NCBI GenBank assembly: GCA_034004685.1
Contig: JAVEWG010000012.1
Location: 1 to 64,000, forward strand
DNA length: 64,000 nt
From: JAEUNX01 sp034004685
GTDB taxonomy: Bacteria > Pseudomonadota > Gammaproteobacteria > Burkholderiales > Rhodocyclaceae
Direction: 5' to 3'
In this document: in pieces, positions 52,558 through 61,979 of the stretch
How positions within the stretch are numbered: position 1 is the stretch's first letter
How the letters are laid out: every line of letters starts with the position of its first letter
Translations under genes and position numbers: made by a program
The notes under the pieces: generated by a model
What the model saw: the letters and a program-made list of their open reading frames with translations, nothing else
Told to the model about the DNA's origin: nothing
Database searches by the model: none

Positions 52558-54087
52558 ATGCCCCGCTCCCCCCGCCGACTCACCGCCTTGCTCACCGCCC
52601 TGGTCTTCGCCCTGCCCCTTCAGGCGGCCAATCTTCCCGATCTGGGGGATTCCTCCGGCCGGGTGCTGGACGCCAACGCCGAGCGCGTCCTGGGCCGCCA
52701 GGTGATGCAGCAATTGCGGGGCAGCGGCGGTTACATGGAAGACCCGGAGGTCAACGCCTACCTGGAGCAGATCGGCCACCGACTCACCAATGCCGACCCC
52801 ACCATCGAGGGGGAATTCCAGTTCTTCGCGGTGCCCTCCCGGGAAATCAACGCCTTCGCCCTGCCCGGCGGCTATGTGGGGGTCAACACCGGACTGATCC
52901 TGCTGACCCAGAGCGAATCCGAATTGGCGTCGGTGCTGGCCCACGAAATCAGCCACGTCACCCAGCACCACATCGCCCGCCAGATGGAAGGCCAGAGCGC
53001 CAGCCAGCTGGCCATGCTGGCAGGGCTGGCGGCCGCCGTCCTGGCCGGCGCCAGCGGCAATGGCCAGGTGGCCCAGGCGGCGATGATCGGTAGCCTGGCG
53101 GGCCAGGCCCAGAGCCAGATCAATTACACCCGGGAACACGAACGGGAGGCCGACCGCATCGGCATGAACCTGCTCCAGCAAAGCGGCTTCGATCCTTCCG
53201 CCATGGCCACTTTTTTCCAGCGCATGCAGCAGGCCACCCGGGTCCAGGAAAACAACGCCCCGGGCTATCTGCGCAGCCACCCCCTGAACACCGAGCGGAT
53301 CGCCAACGCCCAGGACCGGGCCCTGGCCGCCCCCTACCGCCAGGTGCCCGATAGCGTGGATTACCTCCTGGTGCGGGCCCTGATCCGCAGTTACGAAGGC
53401 ACCCCGGAAGAGGCCGTCGCCCTCCTCAAGGGCCAGCTCACCGCCAGCCGGCCCGAGCAGCGCAACGCCGCCCGCTACGGGCTGGCCGCCACCCATCTGC
53501 GGGCCAACAACTACGCCGAAGGCATGGCGGAAATCCTGGCCCTGGACAAGGCCGGCTTCCACCACCCCATGGTGGAAGCCATGGCCGGCCAGCTCCTCCA
53601 GCAAGGCGGGCGCCTGCCCGACGCCCTGAGCCGCTACGAAGCCGCCCTGGCCCGCTACCCCAACCACCTGCAACTGGTCTATGACTACCCCCGGGCCCTG
53701 ATCCTGGCCCGCAAGGACAAGGAAGCCGCCGAATTCGCCGAGGCCCGCCTGCGCAGCGAACGCCAGGACGCCAGCCTCCACCGGCTGGCCGCCGAGGCCC
53801 ATGCCCACCTGGCCCACCAGACCCAATCCCACTACCACCAGGGTGAAGCCTACGCCCTGGAAGGCCAGCGCCGGGAAGCCATCCAGCAACTGGAACTGGC
53901 CCTGCGGGCGCGGGATGCCAGCGAGCCCCAGTTGATGATCATCGAAGAGCGCCTCCTCGCCCTGCGCCAGGAACAGCTGCGGGAACGCAGCCAGCCCGGC
54001 TTCCGCCCGGAGCGGCCCGACCGGCCGGGACTGAGCCCCGCCAATACCGGCGGAAACCTGGCGGGTTTCGCCTCGAATCGTCCATGA
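52558..54087 (+). CDS. Periplasmic M48 metalloprotease with TPR domain, BepA/YfgC-like
   Basis: A 509-residue protein with a signal peptide (about 1-23), zinc motif LAHEISHVTQHH near 128, third ligand region REHEREADRIGM, and a C-terminal TPR-like half (about 280-460). BepA assists LptD and outer-membrane protein assembly and degrades stalled forms. Preceded by CpxR-like repeats and divergent from the Cpx-like regulator, which fits an envelope-stress role. A Pro/Arg-rich tail follows the TPR part. Confidence 0.92.
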   Translation: MPRSPRRLTALLTALVFALPLQAANLPDLGDSSGRVLDANAERVLGRQVMQQLRGSGGYMEDPEVNAYLEQIGHRLTNADPTIEGEFQFFAVPSREINAFALPGGYVGVNTGLILLTQSESELASVLAHEISHVTQHHIARQMEGQSASQLAMLAGLAAAVLAGASGNGQVAQAAMIGSLAGQAQSQINYTREHEREADRIGMNLLQQSGFDPSAMATFFQRMQQATRVQENNAPGYLRSHPLNTERIANAQDRALAAPYRQVPDSVDYLLVRALIRSYEGTPEEAVALLKGQLTASRPEQRNAARYGLAATHLRANNYAEGMAEILALDKAGFHHPMVEAMAGQLLQQGGRLPDALSRYEAALARYPNHLQLVYDYPRALILARKDKEAAEFAEARLRSERQDASLHRLAAEAHAHLAHQTQSHYHQGEAYALEGQRREAIQQLELALRARDASEPQLMIIEERLLALRQEQLRERSQPGFRPERPDRPGLSPANTGGNLAGFASNRP

Positions 54088-54207
54088 TCCATTGACCGAC
54101 CGGCGGGACGGCCGCCCTCCCGCCCTGCCCGCCGCCGGTCCATCCCCCTGCAACTAAGCGGCGCCAGGCCCGGTCCAACCAGCGCAGTGGTGACGGGAGG
54201 CGGCGGC

Positions 54208-55263
54208 ATGGCCAGGACCTTCGACAATCCCTTGGGAACCGACGGCTTCGAATTCGTCGAGTTCACCAGTCCCCAACCGGAAGAGGTGGGCCGACTGTTT
54301 CGCCAGTTCGGCTTTGCCGAAGTGGCGCGCCACCGGCACAAGGCGGTCAGCCTCTACCAGCAGGGCGACATCAATTTCATCCTCAATCGGGAACCCAACA
54401 GCCAGGCTGCGGGCTTCGCCCACTACCACGGCCCCTCATGCAACGCCATGGCCTTCCGGGTCAAGGATGCCGCCCGGGCCTACCAGGAAGCCCTGGGGCG
54501 CGGCGCCTTTCCCATTGATCAGCCAGTGGGCCCCATGGAGCTGCGCATCCCGGCCATCGCCGGGGTCGGCGGACTGGTCATCTACTTGGTGGACCGCTAC
54601 GGCGCACGCACCATCTACGACGTGGATTTCGAACCCCTGGCCTCGGCCGGCGGCCAATCCGGCGTCGGGCTGACCCGCATCGACCACCTCACCCACAACC
54701 TCCAGCGGGGCCACCTGGCCCAATGGGCGGATTTCTACCAGCGGGTCTTCAACTTCCGGGAGATCCGCCACTTCGACATCGAAGGCCAGCTCACCGGCCT
54801 CATCAGCAGCGCCATGACCAGCCCCTGCGGCAAGATCCGCATTCCCCTCAACGAAAGCCGCGACGACAAGTCCCAGATCGAGGAATTCCTCGCCCGCTAC
54901 CACGGCGAGGGCATCCAGCACATCGCCCTGGCCACCGACGACATTCACGCCACCGTGGAAGCCCTGGCCCGGCGCGGGGTTCCCTTCCAGCAAAACCCCG
55001 CCGCCTATTACGAGGCCGTGGACCAGCGCCTCCCCGGCCACGGCGAAGACCTGGCCCGGCTGCGGGCCAACGGCATCCTCGTGGACGGCAACCCGGCCGC
55101 CGGTGGCGGCCTGCTGTTGCAGATCTTCACCCGGGACATGATCGGCCCCATCTTCTTCGAGATCATCCAGCGCAAGGGGGACGAAGGTTTCGGCGAGGGC
55201 AATTTCCGGGCCCTCTTCGAAGCCATCGAGCGGGACCAGATCCGGCGCGGGGTGCTGTCATGA
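54208..55263 (+). CDS. hppD: 4-Hydroxyphenylpyruvate dioxygenase
   Basis: A 351-residue HPPD. Iron ligands are in RIDHLTHN, GIQHIALAT and IFFEIIQRKG; two VOC domains are present. Converts 4-hydroxyphenylpyruvate to homogentisate with O2. ATG at 54208 follows GGGAGGCGG; a GTG at 54187 is less likely. First gene of hppD-hmgA-fah-maiA, each overlapping the next by 4-10 bp. Confidence 0.95.
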   Translation: MARTFDNPLGTDGFEFVEFTSPQPEEVGRLFRQFGFAEVARHRHKAVSLYQQGDINFILNREPNSQAAGFAHYHGPSCNAMAFRVKDAARAYQEALGRGAFPIDQPVGPMELRIPAIAGVGGLVIYLVDRYGARTIYDVDFEPLASAGGQSGVGLTRIDHLTHNLQRGHLAQWADFYQRVFNFREIRHFDIEGQLTGLISSAMTSPCGKIRIPLNESRDDKSQIEEFLARYHGEGIQHIALATDDIHATVEALARRGVPFQQNPAAYYEAVDQRLPGHGEDLARLRANGILVDGNPAAGGGLLLQIFTRDMIGPIFFEIIQRKGDEGFGEGNFRALFEAIERDQIRRGVLS

Positions 55264-56393
55264 AGCGGCGCCCGATTCCCTTCCCCCTGATGGAAGGCAC
55301 CGGCCCCCGCCAGGCCCACGCCGACCTGCCCCCCGGCACCTATGAACGGGAGCTGGGCCGGGAGGGCTTCGAGGGCCCCAGCAGCCACATGGTGCACCGT
55401 CACCCCCCCACCGCCTGGAGCGACTTCAGCGGCCCCCTGCGGCCCCGTGCCTACGACCTCAACCGGCTTGAAGGCGCGCCCCTGTCCCCCTGGTCCGCCA
55501 CCACCCTACTGGCCAATCCCGCCCTCAAGCTGCGCTTCTGGCGCCTGGCGGCGGCCATGCCGGCCCTGGCCCGCAATGCCGACGGGGACGAATTGATCTT
55601 CGTGCACCAAGGGGCCGGCGAGCTCTATTGCGACTACGGCCATCTGCCCTACCAGGCCGGCGACTACCTGCTCCTGCCCCGGGGCACCATGTGGCGCCTG
55701 GCGCCGGCGGGCCCCTGCGCCTTCCTCCTGGTGGAAGCCAGCGGCGGCGCCTACGGCCTGCCGGAACGGGGCCTCCTGGGCCAGCACGCCCTCTTCGACC
55801 CGGCGGTGCTGGCGCGACCGGCCCTGGACCAAGCCTTCCGCCGCCAGCAGGGCGAAGACCCCTGGCGGGTGGAGATCAAGCGCGGCGGCGAGCTCTCGGT
55901 GGCCAGCTTCCCCTTCAACCCCCTGGATGCCCTGGGCTGGCACGGCGACCTGGCCCCGGTGCGCCTCGCCCTGGCAGACATCCGTCCCGTCATGAGCCAC
56001 CGCTACCACCTGCCCCCCTCGGCCCACGCCACCTTCGCCGCCGAACGCTTCGTGGTGTGCAGCTTCGTCCCCCGCCCCTTCGAGGACGACCCGGGGGCCC
56101 TCAAGGTGCCCTTCTTCCACAACAACGACGACGTGGACGAGGTGATCTTCTACCACGCCGGCAATTTCTTCAGCCGCGACAACATCGCCCCCGGCATGCT
56201 CACCTTCCACCCGGCGGGCTTCACCCACGGCCCCCACCCCCGCGCCCTGGCCCATGCCCTGGCCCCCCCGACGGCGGGCACCGAGGAGTACGCGGTGATG
56301 ATCGACGCCCGGGACCCCCTGACGGTCCAGCCGGCGGCAGCCTTGGTGGAACTGGCAGACTACGTGGATAGCTGGAAGGGGGCCACGCCATGA
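55260..56393 (+). CDS. hmgA: Homogentisate 1,2-dioxygenase
   Basis: A 377-residue HmgA-type cupin dioxygenase. The metal/His cluster is in FFHNNDDVDEVIFYHAGNF and MLTFHPAGFTHGPHP (partial). Somewhat shorter than classical HmgA (about 430). ATG overlaps the hppD stop (ATGA). Opens the ring of homogentisate to maleylacetoacetate. Confidence 0.92.
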   Translation: MKRRPIPFPLMEGTGPRQAHADLPPGTYERELGREGFEGPSSHMVHRHPPTAWSDFSGPLRPRAYDLNRLEGAPLSPWSATTLLANPALKLRFWRLAAAMPALARNADGDELIFVHQGAGELYCDYGHLPYQAGDYLLLPRGTMWRLAPAGPCAFLLVEASGGAYGLPERGLLGQHALFDPAVLARPALDQAFRRQQGEDPWRVEIKRGGELSVASFPFNPLDALGWHGDLAPVRLALADIRPVMSHRYHLPPSAHATFAAERFVVCSFVPRPFEDDPGALKVPFFHNNDDVDEVIFYHAGNFFSRDNIAPGMLTFHPAGFTHGPHPRALAHALAPPTAGTEEYAVMIDARDPLTVQPAAALVELADYVDSWKGATP

Positions 56394-57373
56394 AGCTCGC
56401 CTCCCTCAAGTCGAAGGGGCGGGACGGCCGCCTGGTGGTGGTCTCCCGGGATCTCAGCCGCCAGGTGGAGGCCGGCGCCATCGCCCCGACCCTCCAGGCG
56501 GCCCTGGACGACTGGGAACGCTGCGCCCCCCTGCTTGCCGATCTGGCCCGGGCGCTGGAACAGGGCAGCGCCCCAGCGGCCGGGGATTTCCACTCCGAAG
56601 CCTGCGCCGCCCCCCTGCCCCGGGCCTACCAGTGGGCCGACGGCTCGGCCTACGTGAACCATGTGGAACTGGTGCGCCGGGCCCGGGGCGCCGAGATGCC
56701 CGACCATTTCTGGCACGAACCGCTGCTCTACCAGGGGGGCTCCGACATCCTGCTGGGCCCCCGGGACCCCATCATCGTGGCGGACGAAGCCTGGGGCATC
56801 GACTTCGAAGCGGAAGTGGCGGTGATCACCGGCGACGTGCCCGCCGGGGTGAGCGTCCACCAGGCGGGCCGGCACATCCGGCTCATCACCCTGGCCAACG
56901 ACGTTTCCCTGCGCAACCTGATCCCCGCCGAGCTGGCCAAGGGTTTTGGCTTCTTCCAGTCCAAGCCCCCCACCGCCTTTGCCCCGGTGGCGGCGACCCC
57001 GGACGAACTGGGCGGCGCCTGGGACGGGGCCCGGCTTCATCTGCCCCTGCGCTCCTTCCTCAATGGCGCGGCCTACGGCTGGCCCGACGCGGGCCAGGAC
57101 ATGACTTTCGGTTTTCCCCAGCTCATCGCCCACGCCGCCCGCACCCGGCCCCTGGGGGCCGGCACCCTCATCGGCTCCGGCACCGTCTCCAACCTGGACC
57201 GCACCCGGGGCTCCTCCTGCATCGCCGAACGGCGCATGCTCGAAACCCTGGACCAGGGCCGCGCCACCTCGCCCTTCCTGCGCTTTGGCGACCGGGTCCG
57301 CATCGAGATGCAGGACGGCGCCGGCCGCTCGATTTTCGGCGCCATCGACCAGGAGGTCCTTCCATGCCCATGA
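56390..57373 (+). CDS. Fumarylacetoacetate hydrolase
   Basis: A 327-residue FAH-family protein with the acidic metal site in IDFEAEVAVITGD, DVSLRNLIPAEL and GSGTVSN. ATG overlaps the hmgA stop by 4 bp. Final step: fumarylacetoacetate to fumarate and acetoacetate. Confidence 0.93.
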   Translation: MKLASLKSKGRDGRLVVVSRDLSRQVEAGAIAPTLQAALDDWERCAPLLADLARALEQGSAPAAGDFHSEACAAPLPRAYQWADGSAYVNHVELVRRARGAEMPDHFWHEPLLYQGGSDILLGPRDPIIVADEAWGIDFEAEVAVITGDVPAGVSVHQAGRHIRLITLANDVSLRNLIPAELAKGFGFFQSKPPTAFAPVAATPDELGGAWDGARLHLPLRSFLNGAAYGWPDAGQDMTFGFPQLIAHAARTRPLGAGTLIGSGTVSNLDRTRGSSCIAERRMLETLDQGRATSPFLRFGDRVRIEMQDGAGRSIFGAIDQEVLPCP

Positions 57374-58020
57374 AGCTCTACGGCTACTGGCGCTCCACCG
57401 CCGCCCACCGGGTGCGCATCGCCCTCCACCTGAAGGGCATCCCCTTTGAATCCATTCCAGTGGATCTGGTCCACGGGGCCCAGCACCAGGGCGAACTGGC
57501 CGCCCTCAATCCCCAGCATCTGGTGCCCACCCTGGTGGATGGCACAACCGTCATCAGCCAGTCCCTGGCCATCGTGGAATACCTGGAGGAGCGCTTCGCC
57601 CAACCGCCCCTGCTGCCCGCCAACCCCGCTGCCCGGGCGCGGGTCAGGCAGATCGCCCTGGCGGTGGCCACCGACCTTCACCCCCTCAACAACCTGCGGG
57701 TGCTCCGCTACCTGAAAACCACCTTCAGCGCCGACCCAGCCATGCAGCAAGCCTGGCGCCACCACTGGCTGGCCATCGAACTGGCCGCCATCGAACCCCT
57801 GCTGGATGCCCAGGGCCCCTACGCCACCGGCAGCGCGGTGAGCCTAGCCGACCTGTGCCTGGTGCCGCAGCTCTTTGGCGCCCGCCGCTTCGATTTCCCC
57901 CTGGCAAACTTCCCCCGCCTGCTGCGGGTGGAAGCCGCCTGCGCCCGCCTGCCGGCCTTCGCCCAGGCCCGCCCGGAGGTTCAGGCCGACGCCCCGGCGG
58001 AGGCCGCCCGGGGCGGGTAG
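57364..58020 (+). CDS. maiA: Maleylacetoacetate isomerase
   Basis: A 218-residue zeta-class GST fold with the YGYWRSTAAHRVRIAL motif (SSCxWRVRIAL equivalent) and NPQHLVPTLVDG. Isomerises maleylacetoacetate to fumarylacetoacetate. Start at 57364 overlaps fah by 10 bp; 57370 is an alternative. Its 3' end overlaps the convergent phhA gene by 40 bp. Confidence 0.93.
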   Translation: MPMKLYGYWRSTAAHRVRIALHLKGIPFESIPVDLVHGAQHQGELAALNPQHLVPTLVDGTTVISQSLAIVEYLEERFAQPPLLPANPAARARVRQIALAVATDLHPLNNLRVLRYLKTTFSADPAMQQAWRHHWLAIELAAIEPLLDAQGPYATGSAVSLADLCLVPQLFGARRFDFPLANFPRLLRVEAACARLPAFAQARPEVQADAPAEAARGG

Positions 58021-58844
58021 ACCCGGTCGCCGGCCACCAGGGAGGCCGGGTCGATATCCGGCTGCCCCGCCAGCTGGGCATAGAGGGGGACGAAATCCCG
58101 GGCCATGGCGGCAAACAGGGTGGGGAAGTCCGGAATCACGAAGTAAGTCTTCTGGAAATCATCGATCCGGTAGTCGGTGCGCATCACCCGCAACAGATCG
58201 AACCACACCCGGTGGGGCGTGGGGCTGCGGATGGAATGGATGGTTTCGGTCTGGGAAGAAAGCATCCCCGCGCCATAGGCCTTGAGGCCGGCAGGGGTGT
58301 GGATCAGCCCGAACTCCACCGTGTACCAATACAGCCGCCCCAGCCGCGCCAGGCCGGGGCCCTCCGCCGCCGCCAGCCCCTTGGCCCCGTAGGCGGCCAG
58401 ATAATCGGCGAACACCGGGTCCAGCAACATGGGCACATGGCCAAAAAAATCGTGAAAGAGATCAGGCTCCACCAGATAATCCATCTCCTCCGGCCGCCGC
58501 ACCCAAACACTCACCGGAAAGCGCCGCGCCGCCAGATGGCTGAAAAAGGCCGCGTCCGGAATGAAGCCCGGCACCGCCACCAGCCGCCAGCCGGTCCGCC
58601 GGGCGATGAAGACGCTCACCTCATCCAGGCAGGGGATTTCCCGGGGCGCCTGCAAGGCCGCCACCCCCCGCTTGAACTCAGCGCAGGCATGACGGCGGAT
58701 CATCCCGGACTGGCGGACCACCAGGCGACGCCACACCGCCCGGTCCACTTCCGTGTATTGGGCCGGATCCTGGTCCACCGTGAAGTCCGCCCTGGCACGG
58801 GAATAATCGCCCCGCAGGGCGCTATCGGAATGGGCGCCGAACAT
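57981..58844 (-). CDS. phhA: Phenylalanine 4-monooxygenase
   Basis: A 287-residue bacterial phenylalanine hydroxylase. Iron ligands: the two His of DLFHDFFGHVPML and Glu of YWYTVEFGL. Start at 58844 (MFGAHSD) after GGGAGG. Makes tyrosine from phenylalanine with a pterin cofactor, feeding the adjacent hppD pathway. Convergent with that operon and divergent from the Spy-like gene. Confidence 0.95.
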   Translation of the reverse strand: MFGAHSDSALRGDYSRARADFTVDQDPAQYTEVDRAVWRRLVVRQSGMIRRHACAEFKRGVAALQAPREIPCLDEVSVFIARRTGWRLVAVPGFIPDAAFFSHLAARRFPVSVWVRRPEEMDYLVEPDLFHDFFGHVPMLLDPVFADYLAAYGAKGLAAAEGPGLARLGRLYWYTVEFGLIHTPAGLKAYGAGMLSSQTETIHSIRSPTPHRVWFDLLRVMRTDYRIDDFQKTYFVIPDFPTLFAAMARDFVPLYAQLAGQPDIDPASLVAGDRVYPPRAASAGASA

Positions 58845-58943
58845 CCTGATCGCCTCCCAAGGGAGATGTAATTCAGACCTCCGGAGCGGGCCGATGTTCG
58901 GGTTCCCGCCGGAATCCTTTGCCCCAAGGCCCCGCCACCCGGA

Positions 58944-58979
58944 TTTACCGGCCTTTACACACCCCTGACCGCCCTTTAC
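58944..58979. promoter_or_regulatory. CpxR-like direct repeats upstream of the Spy-like gene
   Basis: TTTAC (58944-58948), TTTAC (58954-58958), CTGAC (58965-58969) and TTTAC (58975-58979) with about 5 bp between them. First two form a perfect GTAAA-N5-GTAAA on the minus strand. The end is 67 bp before the Spy-like start, as at the M48 gene. Confidence 0.75.
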
Positions 58980-59046
58980 CCGGCCCTGCCCGATACTGGC
59001 AACGTGGATAAAGACATCCGCCCCGAACCTGAACAGGAGGAACACC

Positions 59047-59595
59047 ATGAAAACCCGTACCCTCGCCCTCGCCGCCACCCTGGCCGCCGGCCTGGCCCTG
59101 GCCGTCCCCGCCACCCTCCACGCCCGCCCCATGATGGACGGCCCCAACTGTCCCATGGACGGCGGCGGCATGATGCACCGGATGGGCCCCGAAGGCGGCA
59201 TGCCCGGCATGATGGGCGGCGCCATGGGTCATGGCATGATGCGTGGCCTCCACGCCCTGGACCTGAGCGATGCCCAGAAGGACAAGATCTTCGCCCTCAT
59301 GCACGCCCAGGGCCCCGCCATGTACGACGGCATGAAGACCCTGCGCAACGCCCGCATCGAACTCCAGAAACTCACCCAGGCCGAGCGCTACGACGAAGCC
59401 GCCGTCAAGGCCCTCACCGAAAAGTCCGCCAAAACCCTGGCGGAACTGGCCCAGGCCCAGGCCCGCGCCGAAAACCAGATCCACCAGCTCCTCACCCCCG
59501 AGCAGCGCAAGGAACTGGCCAGCTACCAGGAAAGCCGGGGTGGCATGATGCGCGGCGGCCCGGGGATGGGCCCAGGCAAGGGCATGCTCCGCTGA
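59047..59595 (+). CDS. Periplasmic Spy/CpxP-like (LTxxQ) protein
   Basis: A 182-residue protein with a signal peptide (about 1-26, ending TLHARP), Met/Gly/His-rich linker (30-70), a helical body with LSDAQKDKIFALM and the LTPEQRKEL LTxxQ motif, and a Met/Gly-rich tail. Spy and CpxP are periplasmic chaperones or stress sensors under Cpx control; the Met-rich ends could bind copper. AGGAGG precedes the ATG. Confidence 0.9.
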   Translation: MKTRTLALAATLAAGLALAVPATLHARPMMDGPNCPMDGGGMMHRMGPEGGMPGMMGGAMGHGMMRGLHALDLSDAQKDKIFALMHAQGPAMYDGMKTLRNARIELQKLTQAERYDEAAVKALTEKSAKTLAELAQAQARAENQIHQLLTPEQRKELASYQESRGGMMRGGPGMGPGKGMLR

Positions 59596-59623
59596 TCCTG
59601 CGCCACCCCCAATCCCAAGGAGC

Positions 59624-59660
59624 AGTCTGTCCGGCGCCAGCCGGACAGACTATTTATTTG
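59624..59660 (+). terminator. Rho-independent terminator of the Spy-like gene
   Basis: Perfect 12-bp stem AGTCTGTCCGGC / GCCGGACAGACT with a GCCA loop, followed by ATTTATTTG. Confidence 0.88.
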
Positions 59661-59984
59661 AAGGGGGTCGAACAAGCTTGGCCAGGGTGAGCAACGGGAA
59701 CCGGCGCAAGCCAGGAGCAACCCGCCGAATCCAGGATTCAGCCAGATCCCACGGACGCGACCCTTGCCCCTTCGTACGCTTGGATCTTGGGCCACCCGGA
59801 CCAGACGACCAGGGCCGGCCAATCAGCGGGGAGCAGGTTGAGCGCACCCGCAACCCGACTGACAGTCCAAAGAGCGCTCTATCATTGCCGGGGGGCGGGA
59901 CCACCGGAAAATGCCTCCTTTCCACGCCCGCTCCCGGGTAACTGCTCCCGTGGCCCCTCATTTTTTGACCCCTCGGGGGATCCC
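59661..59984. other. Gene-free gap upstream of the lipoprotein gene
   Basis: About 320 bp; no credible ORF, repeat or RNA seen. A T-rich stretch near 59,960 lies just ahead of the lipoprotein start. Confidence 0.5.
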
Positions 59985-60776
59985 ATGAATCGTCTGTTTG
60001 CTGTCCTTGGTCTAGCCCTGTGCCTGGGTGCTTGCGTCAGTGCGGGTATTGCGCCGCCAAAAGAAGCAAGCGCCCGACTCAGGAACGTCCACATCGTCCC
60101 CATGGAACCCCACCCCCTGGGCGTTCCCCCAGGGTTTGATTTAGTCGCGCTCGGATCGGGCGGCTCCATCGCGACAGCGCGGGGTTTTGCCGTCTTCAAT
60201 ACCATTGCCATCTTGTCCGAGCTGCCGGAAGCCTCAAAGCGCAGCGGAGAGCTGTCCCTATCCTATCAAGCCGTTTTAGACCAGAAAGGCGCTTGGGTGC
60301 CTACGGCTGTCCTCGCGAACGAAGTCCAGGCACAGCTCGCCGCCCAAGGTATCCAGGCGACAGTCGCGCCCCGGGTCAAACCGATTCCTGGCGTGAAAGA
60401 TCGTAGCCCTACCCTATTCATGGAAAACTGGCTTGCGCCCATCCGCGCCTGGTACAACGACACGGCGCCCACCCCGGATTACGGAGATCACCCCTGGGAC
60501 AAGTCCTTGTACGTTCTAGAAGTGGGCGTGATCAACTACGAAATCGACCGGGCGGGGGGATTGTTGCTGCAGGTTGCCATGAAGGTGATCGACCCGGCCA
60601 GCGGCCAGGTGATCGGACGAGCCCGCGCAGCCAACCCCTGGAACATGCCGAAGCTGGCCCCCCTCGACCAGGCCTTTGCCGACAATGGGAGCCGTTTCAA
60701 GGATGCGTTCGTTTTGACCGGGCGGGAGAGCGCAAGGAGGTGCCTTGCGGAACTGGGTTTGCTAGGGCGTGAATAG
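59985..60776 (+). CDS. Putative lipoprotein
   Basis: A 263-residue protein with a lipobox LGAC near residue 16, so it is probably lipid-anchored in the envelope. The mature part begins with VSAGIAPPKEA and has no motif I recognise. ATG at 59985 gives the signal peptide directly. Codon use looks slightly less GC-biased than its neighbours. Confidence 0.75.
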   Translation: MNRLFAVLGLALCLGACVSAGIAPPKEASARLRNVHIVPMEPHPLGVPPGFDLVALGSGGSIATARGFAVFNTIAILSELPEASKRSGELSLSYQAVLDQKGAWVPTAVLANEVQAQLAAQGIQATVAPRVKPIPGVKDRSPTLFMENWLAPIRAWYNDTAPTPDYGDHPWDKSLYVLEVGVINYEIDRAGGLLLQVAMKVIDPASGQVIGRARAANPWNMPKLAPLDQAFADNGSRFKDAFVLTGRESARRCLAELGLLGRE

Positions 60777-61011
60777 GCGGGGGGCTGCTCGCAACCTCGG
60801 CAGCGTTCCACGGCGTCCCGCGCGACCACGCTTCAAGTCCCCCGCCCCGGGTCCCGGCAGGCTTGGATTGGCCGGTCCTGCCGGGTTATTTCGAGCTGCC
60901 GGGTCATCGGATGAGTGGCGAACCGGACCGGGCGGGGTTAAGTTTGTGGGGGCAACCCCGCCCCACTCCCGCCAACCCTGCAATCCAGCCCTCCAGATCG
61001 GAAGCCCCACC

Positions 61012-61935
61012 ATGGATATCCAGCTGATACACCCCGAACTTCGCCGTGTCATCGGGCGCATTCCGGCCATTCCGTTCCACAACCGCGGGTTTTTGTATGT
61101 CCTCAGGGCTGTTTTGAAAATATTGCCCAGGGCCCGGGGATTTGCCGGGGGCACCATCACCGAGCACAAGCTGAAATCTGCCGGGTTGCGGGTCTACCGC
61201 CCGACGGGGGAAGTGCCCGGCGCGGCCTTGCTGTGGATCCATGGCGGCGGCCTGATCCTGGGCAATGCGGCCCAGGATGGGCCCTTGTGCATCCGTTACG
61301 CCCAAGCCCTGGGACTGGTGGTGGTTTCGGTGGAGTACCGCCTGGCGCCGGAGCATCCTTTTCCCTGCGCCCTGGAGGATTGCCTGGCAGCCTGGCACTG
61401 GTTGCAGGCCAACGCCCGCGGCCTGAGGGTGGACCCGGCGCGCACTGCCATCTCCGGCCAAAGCGCCGGCGGAGGCCTGGCGGCCAGTCTGGCCCAATGT
61501 ATTCGAGATCAAGGCGGAATCCAGCCAGCGGCGCAAGCTCTGTTCTGCCCGATGCTGGATGATCGCACCGCCGCACGGCGGGAGCTGGACTCGGTGAATC
61601 ACCCCATCTGGAACAACCGGAACAACCGTGGCGGCTGGCGCTGGTATCTCGGCCAGGAGCCTGGCGCGCCGGCCCTGCCCGACTATGCCGTGCCCGCCAG
61701 GCGCGAGGATCTGTCGGGCTTGCCGCCGGCGTGGATCGGGGTCGGTGACGTGGATCTGTTTTACGAGGAAAGCCGGGATTACGCCGCACGCCTCAAGGCG
61801 GCGGGGGTCGATTGCCGGTTCGACCCGGTGCCCATGGCGCCCCACGCCTTCGAAACCTTTGTGCCGGGCGCATCGATTTCCCGGGATTACCTCGGGAACA
61901 ACCATCGCTTCCTGGGTGAGGCATTGGGGCTATGA
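61012..61935 (+). CDS. Alpha/beta hydrolase of the hormone-sensitive-lipase family
   Basis: A 307-residue esterase with the oxyanion motif HGGGLILG, nucleophile GQSAGGG, Asp in VGDVDLFYEES and His in PMAPHAFETF. Start at 61012 chosen; the frame runs further 5' with low-complexity sequence. Hydrolyses short acyl esters in typical members. Precedes a flavodoxin gene by 45 bp. Confidence 0.9.
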   Translation: MDIQLIHPELRRVIGRIPAIPFHNRGFLYVLRAVLKILPRARGFAGGTITEHKLKSAGLRVYRPTGEVPGAALLWIHGGGLILGNAAQDGPLCIRYAQALGLVVVSVEYRLAPEHPFPCALEDCLAAWHWLQANARGLRVDPARTAISGQSAGGGLAASLAQCIRDQGGIQPAAQALFCPMLDDRTAARRELDSVNHPIWNNRNNRGGWRWYLGQEPGAPALPDYAVPARREDLSGLPPAWIGVGDVDLFYEESRDYAARLKAAGVDCRFDPVPMAPHAFETFVPGASISRDYLGNNHRFLGEALGL

Positions 61936-61979
61936 CGGTCCGGGTCTCCAGGCGAGCGGCAAACGTTCAAGGAGACAGC

